A DNA stretch of 64,000 nucleotides, taken from positions 1 through 64,000 of the forward strand of contig NZ_PYGJ01000015.1 in the NCBI RefSeq assembly GCF_003014475.1, written 5' to 3'. Each line of letters starts with the position of its first letter. Position 1 is the first letter of the stretch. Under the pieces are notes generated by a model. The model saw nothing but the letters and a program-made list of their open reading frames with translations. It was not told where the DNA came from and ran no database searches. Positions 40,510 through 48,899 of this stretch are shown in pieces. The stretch comes from Shimia abyssi. Its GTDB lineage: Bacteria > Pseudomonadota > Alphaproteobacteria > Rhodobacterales > Rhodobacteraceae. The position numbers and the translations under genes were made by a program.

Positions 40510-41589
40510 CTAGGCAGCTTCGTGCAACAGGATCGCGGCTTCCGATCGGGTCAAGTTGCGTCGCGCATAAGGGCCATACCCATGAGGATCGCGATCCAGC
40601 GCCGGTTGCATCGCCAGCAGACGCTCACGATCCCCCGGCCCTAGCGACTCTAGCGAAGCGCTCGCCGGATGGAAGCTTTCGGTTTCCACGCCGTTAGCCC
40701 AGATCACCTCATGCGCCGGCAACAACAAGTGCACATATGTCACCTCACGAAGCGCGTGATCCACCGACACTGTGTCGCCGTTTACCAGATCGCGCGCACG
40801 GACCAACACTTCCGAGTTATTGAACAATGTGCGCGCCGCCAAGCCGCGCACCAACATTCGGTGTTCCGGCGAAACCAGCAGCTCCTGATCAGGTCTATCA
40901 ATTCCTAAAGCGCCAGGTTTGATCCGGATCGGTCGCAACTTGGGCATCGCGAACAAACGCGCCCCCGTCATACGACGGCTTCCAATCCACATAACCTCTT
41001 GTGAGCCATTGTCACGTGTCTGCACCCGATCACCTTCACGAAGGTCGTCGATGCGACGTGGCCCTTGCGGTGTTGCGATGATGGTTCCCGGTGTGAAACA
41101 GATCACGCCACCATCCTGCTGTTTCGCCCTTCGGCTCGACAACGCGTTCATCGAATGATGCACTACCCAAAGCTCGCGCCCACTTGGCGGTAACTCGTCA
41201 AGGAACATTAATAGCGGAGCGCCCCCCGCCACCTCAATAACTGTAGCCGTATAACTACCGTCACCGTCCGTGACGACAAAGCCGCCCTCAAACAACGGCA
41301 AATCGACATCCGCGTCATCCACCGATTGCGTATCATTTAGTGCTGCCCCAACCAGTCGGCGCACCATATGCGCCGCCCGCTTGCGGATGTTTGCCCCTTC
41401 TTCCCCCTGATCGAGTCGCAAAAGCGCGCCGGGACCGTCCACTTGGACAGCATCCCCATGCCATGACCACACCACGCCTGTTTCCAGCGTTTGCTCGGGT
41501 GCAGCCCTAAGGCCATCTACTTCTGTTTGCGACCAGGAGATGACAAACGTGCCACGAAAGCCCGTCTCCATTGCCTGATAACCTGCCAT
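40510..41589 (-). CDS. Hint-domain (hedgehog/intein-like) protein
   Basis: 359 residues. The N-terminal half (1-160) is a beta-rich region I cannot name. From Cys164 a Hint domain follows: CFTPGTIIATPQGPRRIDDL, GDRVQTRDNGSQEVMWIGS, then VSPEHRMLVRG and VTYVHLLLPAHEVIWANG. Hint domains self-cleave at an N-terminal Cys; here the Cys is in place. Bacterial Hint_2 proteins of this shape are common in Rhodobacterales with unknown roles, often surface or exported. No signal peptide is seen. Confidence 0.88.
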   Translation of the reverse strand: MAGYQAMETGFRGTFVISWSQTEVDGLRAAPEQTLETGVVWSWHGDAVQVDGPGALLRLDQGEEGANIRKRAAHMVRRLVGAALNDTQSVDDADVDLPLFEGGFVVTDGDGSYTATVIEVAGGAPLLMFLDELPPSGRELWVVHHSMNALSSRRAKQQDGGVICFTPGTIIATPQGPRRIDDLREGDRVQTRDNGSQEVMWIGSRRMTGARLFAMPKLRPIRIKPGALGIDRPDQELLVSPEHRMLVRGLAARTLFNNSEVLVRARDLVNGDTVSVDHALREVTYVHLLLPAHEVIWANGVETESFHPASASLESLGPGDRERLLAMQPALDRDPHGYGPYARRNLTRSEAAILLHEAA

Positions 41590-41688
41590 TTTCTTTTTTT
41601 ATGGCTAAACGATATCAAAGCAGATTCGACGTGCAAAGACCCGATTTGTAAAAAGTTAACGCGCGTCACAAAGCGATGCAAAAACGGC

Positions 41689-42603
41689 TCAGAATTTAAG
41701 ATCCAACCGGATCGCACCTACAACTTGGCCTTCCCCCTGACCAACAAACTCTTCACTCAACCAAGTAACACCATAAAAAACATGACTCTTTTTGCCCCGC
41801 CAGTGAAACCCCATACGCGCGCGCTGGCGAGTATCCGTCAGTTGCAAACCACGGTCGTCGGGCAGATACACACTGTCAAACACCTTGGCGATATCCGCAC
41901 CTATAACAAAACTGGTGCCTGCTATCTGGTTCTTGACCGCTCTGTAACGATGTCCCGTCACCCAATCACGTACCAGCAATTCGCCCTCTCCATACCGGCC
42001 CAGCGTGACATCAAATCCAGCGCGCACCAAGCTTTCATCGCCCAGACGTGCTTCGGCAAATGGGCGTAAAACGCTCTTTTCGCCCAGACCATAGTCGCGC
42101 CCCATCTCAGCCACGGCTCGCCCCGTCCATTGATTGGGCAACTGCCCCGCCAACACCGTATCTGACGGCCCTGGAATGCCTACGGCATCATGAATGGCGC
42201 TTTGCAAATCATCTAGATGGGTCATAGGACCAATAGCTATCAGATCCGCCCCCATCGCAAACTCAGTCTCGCCGGATCGGAAATGTGTATGTAACCCCCA
42301 CGACAATGCCCCAGCCCAAGGCCTGTCTCCTGATCCAGAATCGTTAATGTTTCTTGGGGAAATTATCTCGCCACCGAACCGAAACTCCAACAGATCAAAG
42401 GCCTTTTCCGGTACCCGACCATCCCAGCCATACCCCCAGATACGACTCGAAGATGCCGAACCTGTGCGCCAACGGTCGCGCCCATCGCCCAGCAAGTCAT
42501 TGACGATAATCCGGCCATAGCCCAAAAACTCGCGTCCAGCGATATCAGCAATACTAGGGCTGGCGGTAAGTGCCAGAAAACAGGCGAAAACTCGGCCAAA
42601 CAT
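41689..42603 (-). CDS. LpxR-like outer-membrane lipid A deacylase family protein (DUF2219)
   Basis: 304 residues, signal peptide cleaved near SIA-DI, then a predicted outer-membrane beta barrel ending in a C-terminal Phe. NDLLGDGRDRWRTGS is the hallmark segment of LpxR/DUF2219, with the conserved Asn/Asp/Arg residues; AEARLGDESLVRAGFD and GRYGEGELLVRDWVTGHRY follow. LpxR removes the 3'-acyloxyacyl group of lipid A in Salmonella; activity here is not proven. Confidence 0.83.
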   Translation of the reverse strand: MFGRVFACFLALTASPSIADIAGREFLGYGRIIVNDLLGDGRDRWRTGSASSSRIWGYGWDGRVPEKAFDLLEFRFGGEIISPRNINDSGSGDRPWAGALSWGLHTHFRSGETEFAMGADLIAIGPMTHLDDLQSAIHDAVGIPGPSDTVLAGQLPNQWTGRAVAEMGRDYGLGEKSVLRPFAEARLGDESLVRAGFDVTLGRYGEGELLVRDWVTGHRYRAVKNQIAGTSFVIGADIAKVFDSVYLPDDRGLQLTDTRQRARMGFHWRGKKSHVFYGVTWLSEEFVGQGEGQVVGAIRLDLKF

Positions 42604-42713
42604 ATCGGTCCCCGATTAACGCCCCCACGGCTCAATCGTCGTAACCGCTTCCAAACGTTTACGACAAGAAGATTAGGTGTTTTTTCATCCAATTGTAGCA
42701 AACGAGTTACGGT

Positions 42714-42740
42714 TCGGGGCTCAGCGATACCGAGCCCCGA
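42714..42740 (-). terminator. Stem-loop after the proline-rich protein gene
   Basis: TCGGGGCTC and GAGCCCCGA form a 9-bp perfect stem around nine bases, beginning 5 bases after the stop codon on the minus strand. No T-run follows, so it may be a weak terminator or a 3' stability element. Confidence 0.5.
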
Positions 42741-42745
42741 TTGTG

Positions 42746-43891
42746 TCAGTTGTCGCTGAGCGTCACGTCACCGCCCTCGGTCTCAGTCTCGACTTCTGTT
42801 GCCGCCTCCGCGTCCGCCTTTTCAGTCCCGTCCTCGGTGGACGGAGCGGGCGGAACATCAAAACCCAAATGCTCGGCAGTGTCGCGATCTACGAACCCGG
42901 TTTGATCCATCTGGTTGTCATACTGAAGCCACAGAATGGCAGTTTCCGTCGCAGTACCAAACACTCCGTCTACCGTGCCCACATCATAGCCCAGCGCAAC
43001 CAACCGGTTTTGCAAATCACGTACAATCTGGCCCTGCGTCATTGGAGTTGTCAGAGCCAGGCCGATAACACTTTGTGGCTCCGCGCTATCCTCCTCTACC
43101 GGATCAGATACAATTTCATAGACCTGTTCATCATCTTGATATGTCGCACGATAAAGAACGCCATCGCACAGATACAGAGTCTCGCCGTCATCCTCGACTT
43201 TCTCGCAATCTTTATCATCCGGGAGCGATGTCACAAATACCAACGTCGAACCAACGATGGCGGCGGTAAAAAACCACCCCCAACTAGGGGACCAATAGTA
43301 CGACCCCCAGTGATAATGAGGCGGTCTAGGATAGGGAGGAGGATAGTACGGCGGCCTCCACGCCGGAGGTCGGTACCCAGGCGGCCGATATCCAGGCGGA
43401 CGTGCGACTGGAGGTCTTGCGCCTGGTGGCCGTGTGCCTGGCGGGCGTGTGCCCGGAGGCCGTGCCCCAGGCGGACGGCTTCCAGGTGGCCTTGCGCTTG
43501 GTGGGCGTGTCCCGGGTGGGCGCGTCGTGGGGCGAGTCGAAGGTCCTGTCCCCGCACCTGGCAATTGAGCAGAAGGAGGGCGCGCCGGTCGTGTTGAGGG
43601 ACGATTGGCTGGCACACTCGGGCGTGTCACTGGTTGACTTGGCCGTGCGACCGGTTGGCTTGGCCGGGCCACCGGCGCGCTAGGTCGTGCCGTCGGCGGG
43701 CGGGTCGCTGGCCGAGTTTTGGCACCGCCGGGTCTGGCTGACGGTCTGTGTGTAAACCCGCCTCGAGCACCTGGTCCACTCAACTGACGCGCAAAGGCCT
43801 GATCAGCCCCCCCAAACCCGCCAATGAAGGCCACCGGCCCTTGAGTGAACGCTATCGCAAACGAGACAATCCAAACAATCATGCGTCTCAT
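42746..43891 (-). CDS. DUF6515-like protein with proline-arginine repeats and peptidoglycan-binding-like domain
   Basis: 381 residues. Signal peptide (about 1-35), a long low-complexity region (40-190) with Val-Ala-Arg-Pro-Ser-Gln-Pro heptads and then twelve pentapeptides of type xxRPP, a Tyr/Trp/Pro-rich stretch, a membrane-like helix (WGWFFTAAIVGSTLVFVTSL), a DUF6515-type domain (CEKVEDDGETLYLCDGVLYRATY) and a C-terminal peptidoglycan-binding-1-like domain (IVRDLQNRLVALGYDVGTVDG). Start: ATG at 43891 with GGGAGGTGAG, overlapping closely with the upstream stop (TAAGATG). Likely envelope-anchored. Confidence 0.82.
   Translation of the reverse strand: MRRMIVWIVSFAIAFTQGPVAFIGGFGGADQAFARQLSGPGARGGFTHRPSARPGGAKTRPATRPPTARPSAPVARPSQPVARPSQPVTRPSVPANRPSTRPARPPSAQLPGAGTGPSTRPTTRPPGTRPPSARPPGSRPPGARPPGTRPPGTRPPGARPPVARPPGYRPPGYRPPAWRPPYYPPPYPRPPHYHWGSYYWSPSWGWFFTAAIVGSTLVFVTSLPDDKDCEKVEDDGETLYLCDGVLYRATYQDDEQVYEIVSDPVEEDSAEPQSVIGLALTTPMTQGQIVRDLQNRLVALGYDVGTVDGVFGTATETAILWLQYDNQMDQTGFVDRDTAEHLGFDVPPAPSTEDGTEKADAEAATEVETETEGGDVTLSDN
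43349..43528 (-). repeat. Twelve tandem 15-base units encoding xxRPP
   Basis: Within the proline-rich protein, 60 consecutive residues read as twelve pentapeptides (TTRPP, GTRPP, SARPP, GSRPP, GARPP, GTRPP, GTRPP, GARPP, VARPP, GYRPP, GYRPP, AWRPP). The DNA has a matching 15-base period on the minus strand. Such arrays tend to change length between strains. Confidence 0.85.
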
Positions 43892-43892
43892 C

Positions 43893-44669
43893 TTACTCAC
43901 CTCCCGCATCGAAACGCACTGTCCGGTCCGCCTTTGGCCAAGCTAGGCGCGTAGCCTTGGCGTCAGGCTCGTATGAAAATAGCTCCTCATTTAGCACCGG
44001 TTCGAAATTCCAGTTCTGAAAGTACACGCGAAACTGAGGCCAGCCCTGTTTATAGGGTTCTGTGCCCACCATCATTACCGGCACCGGCGTATCGGCCTCA
44101 TCCGAGAGCCAAATCTGCAAATCATATTCATATGTCGACATGGCAATATGATGTGTGTCTCTCCCTGCAATTCGTTTTGTACCCAGATAAGCTGCCGACG
44201 TGACCTCTCCTAACAACTGATCGGCGCTGTCACGCACAAGCACCTGCCAAATCGGTAGCGCGGTATCGAATTCTTGTGCGATCCGCGCCGCCAGCGCATC
44301 AAATGAACCCCAGTAAGGCAACTGCACATAAGCATTACGTTCAAGCAAGTGTACGGACAGAACAGTACCATCAAAAAAGTACTCACGCACGTCGGTGCCC
44401 TGCTCAGCGTATGAATAGTATCCAACATCACGCGCCAGAATCGTGTCGCCGCTTCGGATGTGAGTAACAACTTCGCGACCGTCTATTACTTCATCGAAGG
44501 ACACAAACCAGCTGACCGAAATACTTCCTTGCTCCGCAACATACTCTGTAGCCTTCTCGACCAACCCCAACGCCTTCGGGTCGATCAGCTGGTCACCAGT
44601 GTCTTGCGCGCCAGCGCCTTGTGAAAAAGCGATCACTCCAAAAATGACAAACGCTCTGCGGCAATTCAT
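43893..44669 (-). CDS. DUF2092 family periplasmic protein
   Basis: 258 residues with a signal peptide cleaved near AGA-QD. The mature part fits DUF2092, a LolA-like beta fold: SFDEVIDGREVVTHIRSGD, YYSYAEQGTDVREYFFDG, and the C-terminal PVMMVGTEPYKQGWPQFRVYF and NWNFEPVLNEELFSYEPD. Possible lipid or lipoprotein carrier in the periplasm by fold analogy. Its stop lies one base before the ATG of the proline-rich protein, so both are one operon. Confidence 0.85.
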   Translation of the reverse strand: MNCRRAFVIFGVIAFSQGAGAQDTGDQLIDPKALGLVEKATEYVAEQGSISVSWFVSFDEVIDGREVVTHIRSGDTILARDVGYYSYAEQGTDVREYFFDGTVLSVHLLERNAYVQLPYWGSFDALAARIAQEFDTALPIWQVLVRDSADQLLGEVTSAAYLGTKRIAGRDTHHIAMSTYEYDLQIWLSDEADTPVPVMMVGTEPYKQGWPQFRVYFQNWNFEPVLNEELFSYEPDAKATRLAWPKADRTVRFDAGGE

Positions 44670-44767
44670 GATTCACTCCCCGACTCGGTTCTCAGAGCAC
44701 CACCATAGCCGTCTATTAGGGAATGGCTAAACCTTTGGTCGGGCGGCTAGGCCAATCAAACTGGATT

Positions 44768-45385
44768 CTAAAACAATCCCTGCTCTCGTGCGATCAGTGC
44801 GGCCTGAGTTCGGTTCGCCGCGCCAACCTTCCTATAAAGCGTTTTCACATGCAGCTTGATCGTCGGCTCGGACAAGTTGAGATCGCGCGCTATTTCCTTG
44901 TTCGACTTGCCTTCAGTCAATCCTTCTAGAACTTGCATCTCGCGCATCGTCAATGTTCTCGCCAAAGGATGGCTATCTTTCCTTTCGGTCCCGCTCGCCA
45001 GGAAATCAACTGGTACATACTGTTCGCCGCTCACCATGAAACGGATGGCATTGACGAGCGATTTCGCCGAAAGAGTCTTTGGAACAAAACCTGCAGCCCC
45101 AGCTTCAAGAGCGGCCTCTGCCACACTCCGGCTGGCCTCGCCGGACAACAAAGCAACGTGGTGCGCTCCCTCCAGCGCCTGCATTTTTTCTAATCCGTCC
45201 AAGCCGTTCATGCCCGGCATATTATAATCAAGCAAAACCAAATCAAACGGCCCGTGGTCGACGACCACATCCAATGCGCCATTTAAATCTGGGGCGGTGT
45301 GTGTCTCCGCATCACCGGCGCTGGCTACAAAAGCCACCAAGGTATCACGCAACAACCCGTGATCATCTGCAACAAGGATCTTCAA
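44768..45385 (-). CDS. NarL/LuxR-family response regulator
   Basis: 205 residues. Receiver domain 1-120: acidic pair Asp7-Asp8, phospho-acceptor Asp53 in LLDYNMPG, Ser/Thr in ALLSGEASR, Lys in FVPKTLS. C-terminal LuxR-type helix-turn-helix (about 142-205) with LTMREMQVLEGLTEGKSNKEIARDLNLSEPTIKLHV in pieces. It is divergent from the molybdopterin-fold protein and hybrid kinase genes; those are its likely partners, by position. Confidence 0.92.
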   Translation of the reverse strand: MKILVADDHGLLRDTLVAFVASAGDAETHTAPDLNGALDVVVDHGPFDLVLLDYNMPGMNGLDGLEKMQALEGAHHVALLSGEASRSVAEAALEAGAAGFVPKTLSAKSLVNAIRFMVSGEQYVPVDFLASGTERKDSHPLARTLTMREMQVLEGLTEGKSNKEIARDLNLSEPTIKLHVKTLYRKVGAANRTQAALIAREQGLF

Positions 45386-45632
45386 AATATCTTCCTCTAA
45401 TTGCCTTTAATATAGCGCATCGCGCCCTACTACGCGCAAGACCTGATAACGGAGTTTTCCCCACGAATACCCACGTATTCGGTCGCCACAACTACGTAAC
45501 CCTAATTCTCGTACATTTACCTTCCGTGGCAGCGCTCCTATCCTTCTGGATAGGTCATTATCCATTTGCCCAATTCTGCAAATATCAAGACTATGGCATA
45601 AAAATCAGACAAAGAATGAGGACCCCGAGCAG
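45386..45632. promoter_or_regulatory. Divergent promoter region of the two-component group
   Basis: 247 bases between the regulator (minus) and the molybdopterin-fold gene (plus), with no gene. It should hold both promoters and any operator for the regulator. I could not assign boxes. Confidence 0.35.
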
Positions 45633-46154
45633 ATGCGCATTTTGAGATGGGCGATAATCGCCTTGATCGTCGGCCTCATGCAACCACTCACGACTGCCCT
45701 CTGGGCAGAGGACGCCATGGTTGAGCCAACCGGACGCGTCATACTGACCGTGTCGGGCAAAATTGGCGCGACGAACTCGGGAGACACGGCTCAGTTCGAC
45801 CTTGAGATGTTGAGGGCATTACCGTCTGAAAGCTTCTCTACTACCACCTTGTGGACCGAAGGGGTTCGCGAGTTTACGGGTGTACCGCTGGCAGTACTGC
45901 TTGATAATCTGGGGATTTCAGGCAGTACTGTCGACGCTTGGGCGATCAATGATTACCTGGCCGAATTCAGCGTGTCGGAGCTAGACGAAAAGGCTCCAAT
46001 TATAGCGTACGAGATGGACGGGGAGCCTATGACCCGCCGGAACAGAGGACCGCTTTGGATCGTTTACCCCTACGATTCATCTGCAAAGTACCAAAACGAA
46101 TTGACATACACACGAAGCGTCTGGCAACTCGACAGAATTGAGATACTCGAATAA
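45633..46154 (+). CDS. Periplasmic molybdopterin-oxidoreductase-fold protein without cysteine
   Basis: 173 residues. Signal peptide cleaved near LWA-ED, then one sulfite-oxidase-type molybdopterin-binding fold: LTVSGKIGATNSGDTAQFDLEML, EFTGVPLAVLLDNLGISGS, and the C-terminal RGPLWIVYPYDSS. The protein has no cysteine at all, so the usual cysteine ligand to molybdenum is missing. It is unlikely to be an enzyme and may be a sensor or ligand-binding partner of the hybrid kinase, which starts 49 bases downstream. Confidence 0.85.
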   Translation: MRILRWAIIALIVGLMQPLTTALWAEDAMVEPTGRVILTVSGKIGATNSGDTAQFDLEMLRALPSESFSTTTLWTEGVREFTGVPLAVLLDNLGISGSTVDAWAINDYLAEFSVSELDEKAPIIAYEMDGEPMTRRNRGPLWIVYPYDSSAKYQNELTYTRSVWQLDRIEILE

Positions 46155-46202
46155 CCTCAGCTTGGTTGGCCGGGGGGTAATTCAATTCCAAAATACAGTC
46201 AA

Positions 46203-48791
46203 ATGCGTCGCGTTAATGCCTTGCTGGCAGAACGTTTTCTGTCGGATGTCGGCCAGAGACTGCGCCTTGGCAGCTTCCTCGCAGCAATTGCAATTGCTTT
46301 GATGGTCATAGGCGTTTTTTTGACCGCAGACGTTCTCAACAACCTTAAACGACTGAAAGACACAAGTTCCGACAACATCCAGTGGACCGTAACTCAGGTC
46401 GAAGTTGAAATGCTCGACTTGATAAACGCGATCACGCTAAGCATCTATGAACCCAATGCCGACATCGAAAACGTCCGTATCGAGTTCGATATTTTATATA
46501 CACGCGTGCAAACCCTCTATGGTTCACCAATGCTGGACCAGATCACCAGCTTCGGCCCCTTTGCGACATCTTTAGTTGAGCTCCAGTCGTATCTAGATGA
46601 GGTCATTCCAATCATTGATGGCGACGACACGAGTTTGCGCGCCAACCTCCCTCAACTTCTGGAGTTGTCCGATACTATGCGACTTGATGTTCGCAAATTG
46701 GCTGTGGTCGGACTGGCAGGTTTCGCACAGCGTTCGGACGAGCGACGTCAAGAAATTGCATTCGCGCTTATTCGACTTGGTGGTTTGGCCGTTATGCTGG
46801 TCGCCGCGCTGGTTGGTTTAGTACTCTACATGCTCACGATTTATCGTCAGACGAGAGATACCGGCGTTGCTCTTGCCGAAGCCAATCAACGCATGAATAC
46901 AATTCTGACAACGTCTTTGGACGGCGTAATCGTAACTGATTTTTCCGGAAAAATCGTCGAGTTCAACGAAGCAGCGCAAGCCATTTTTGATATATCCGAA
47001 ACGGCTGCCAGAACCATTCAAATCCGTGACTTATTCGCTTCCGATGATTTAAACTGGTTTCGTGGCCCTCAACTCTTTGGAAACACTTATCCTAAAAACC
47101 AAATTGTCGGCCAAGGGCGAATGCAACTTGACGCATTTCGAAACGACGGCACTTCCTTTCCAGCAGAAATCGCGCTTCAAAACGCGTCAGATGGTGGCCA
47201 AACACTTTATGTTGCTTTCGTGCGCGATATCTCAAAACGCGTTGCCGATGAGCAGGAGTTGGTTGAAGCCCGCGACAGGGCGCTCGCCGGCGAAAAGGCA
47301 AAGGCAGGGTTTCTGACAGTGATGAGCCACGAAATCCGAACGCCCTTAAATGGCCTTCTGGGCAATTTAAGTTTGCTGAATGAGACACCACTGACGCAGT
47401 CACAATCTCAATACATTCGCAATATGACCGTTTCTGGAAACGTATTGATGCGGCATGTCGACAGCGTTCTAGACCTCGCCCGTTTTGAGGCCGGAAAGAC
47501 AGCGTTTTCATTAGAAACAACAGACCTGTCAGCGCTCATCCAAAATGTGATCGACGGTCAACGCGGTCTCGCCGCAAGCTCGGGCACCGACATCTCATGG
47601 CGGTGGGTTGGACTGCCGACGCGGTGGATAATAACCGACGCTTCCGCACTTGAGCAAGTTCTTCTAAATCTTTTGGGGAATGCCATAAAATTCACGGACG
47701 GAGGACAGGTAATAATTGAACTCGAAGCAACGCCAATCCCGAACATGTTGAATAAGATCACGTTGGAAACCCGCGTCGTGGATACCGGGATTGGCATACC
47801 CGAAGAAGACTTAGAAAAAGTCTTTGCGGATTTCGTCACTCAGGACGCCTCCTTCGGGCGGACGGCTGGAGGTTCAGGTCTCGGTTTGGGCATTTCAAGG
47901 CGCATTGTTGAAGCATTGGGTGGCGAAATCGGAGTTGAAAGCACTCTAGGCACTGGGAGTGTGTTCTGGTTCAGATTGCCTTTGGATATTAGTTCAAGGC
48001 GATCAACACACAAAACAAACCTGCAGCCTGCAGACCACATCAAACCACTCAACATACTTGTGATAGAAGACAATGAAATAAACCGCGCCGTAACTTGTGA
48101 AATGCTCAAAAACGACGGGCATAGCGTCTTGTGTGTGGCTGATGGAGCCTCTGGAGTTCGCGCTGCGCGCGACGATCTATTCGACGCTATCCTCATGGAT
48201 ATATCGATGCCGGTGATGGATGGGCTTCAGGCGACACAAAGCATCCGTGCGGATAACGCGGCTTCGCGATACACGCCCATTATTGCATTTTCAGCCAACG
48301 TCATGGCTAGCGCTCAGGACGATTTTGCCAAGGCCGGTATGAATGGCTTTTTGTCTAAGCCCCTAAACCGCGAACAACTGCGTACGACGCTTTCTCGAAT
48401 CCGCACCGATTCTGCAGGCGCGCAAATGTGGGCTTTCCAGCGACCTCAAATTCTCGATTCTGATCAATTGGATTCAACCCGAACCAGTTTGGGAGATGAA
48501 GTCCTCCTCCCGTTGGTCCGACGTTTTCAAGCCGAAGTCTCAGAAGTTGTTGAGCAACTTTGTGGTGCCAATTCGGCTCACTTAGACGCAGACACTATTC
48601 GCAATTTGGCGCACAAACACGCGTCGAGCGCCGCTATATTTGGAACAACCGCACTTCGAAACACTCTTCTCGATCTAGAAAACGCGGCCCAATCGCAAAA
48701 CCAAGAAAAAACGGCCAAATATCTTACCGAGTTACCGGACGTATGGCAAAAAACGTACACAGCATTAAGAAAGTTAACGCTTGTCTCATGA
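46203..48791 (+). CDS. Hybrid sensor histidine kinase (PAS-HisKA-HATPase-REC-Hpt)
   Basis: 862 residues. Two membrane helices (about 20-42 and 193-222) enclose a periplasmic sensor loop of about 150 residues. PAS domain about 235-350 (SLDGVIVTDFSGKIVEFNEA). HisKA with His376 (MSHEIRTPLNG). HATPase with NLLGNAIKFTDGG, VVDTGIGIPEEDLEKVF and GGSGLGLGIS. Receiver domain with Asp666 (ILMDISMPVMDG). C-terminal Hpt with His804 (LAHKHASSAAIFG). A full phosphorelay in one chain; the LuxR-type regulator upstream is the likely output. Confidence 0.93.
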   Translation: MRRVNALLAERFLSDVGQRLRLGSFLAAIAIALMVIGVFLTADVLNNLKRLKDTSSDNIQWTVTQVEVEMLDLINAITLSIYEPNADIENVRIEFDILYTRVQTLYGSPMLDQITSFGPFATSLVELQSYLDEVIPIIDGDDTSLRANLPQLLELSDTMRLDVRKLAVVGLAGFAQRSDERRQEIAFALIRLGGLAVMLVAALVGLVLYMLTIYRQTRDTGVALAEANQRMNTILTTSLDGVIVTDFSGKIVEFNEAAQAIFDISETAARTIQIRDLFASDDLNWFRGPQLFGNTYPKNQIVGQGRMQLDAFRNDGTSFPAEIALQNASDGGQTLYVAFVRDISKRVADEQELVEARDRALAGEKAKAGFLTVMSHEIRTPLNGLLGNLSLLNETPLTQSQSQYIRNMTVSGNVLMRHVDSVLDLARFEAGKTAFSLETTDLSALIQNVIDGQRGLAASSGTDISWRWVGLPTRWIITDASALEQVLLNLLGNAIKFTDGGQVIIELEATPIPNMLNKITLETRVVDTGIGIPEEDLEKVFADFVTQDASFGRTAGGSGLGLGISRRIVEALGGEIGVESTLGTGSVFWFRLPLDISSRRSTHKTNLQPADHIKPLNILVIEDNEINRAVTCEMLKNDGHSVLCVADGASGVRAARDDLFDAILMDISMPVMDGLQATQSIRADNAASRYTPIIAFSANVMASAQDDFAKAGMNGFLSKPLNREQLRTTLSRIRTDSAGAQMWAFQRPQILDSDQLDSTRTSLGDEVLLPLVRRFQAEVSEVVEQLCGANSAHLDADTIRNLAHKHASSAAIFGTTALRNTLLDLENAAQSQNQEKTAKYLTELPDVWQKTYTALRKLTLVS

Positions 48792-48899
48792 GCAACCATT
48801 CGTAGCTTATGCACTCAGTGCAGTACGATTTGATAATTTGTGTCATTCCGGTAATATTTTCGTACCGGTTCGGATTGCCAAAACACAAAGGAAGCCACA

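Noticed and set aside
43349..43528. CRISPR-like tandem repeat
   Set aside because: Units are 15 bases with no unique spacers and are in frame inside a gene; it is a peptide repeat.
42677..43597. Plus-strand open frame of 306 codons
   Set aside because: Antisense to the proline-rich repeat gene; the Trp/Arg-rich repeats are the mirror of xxRPP codons.
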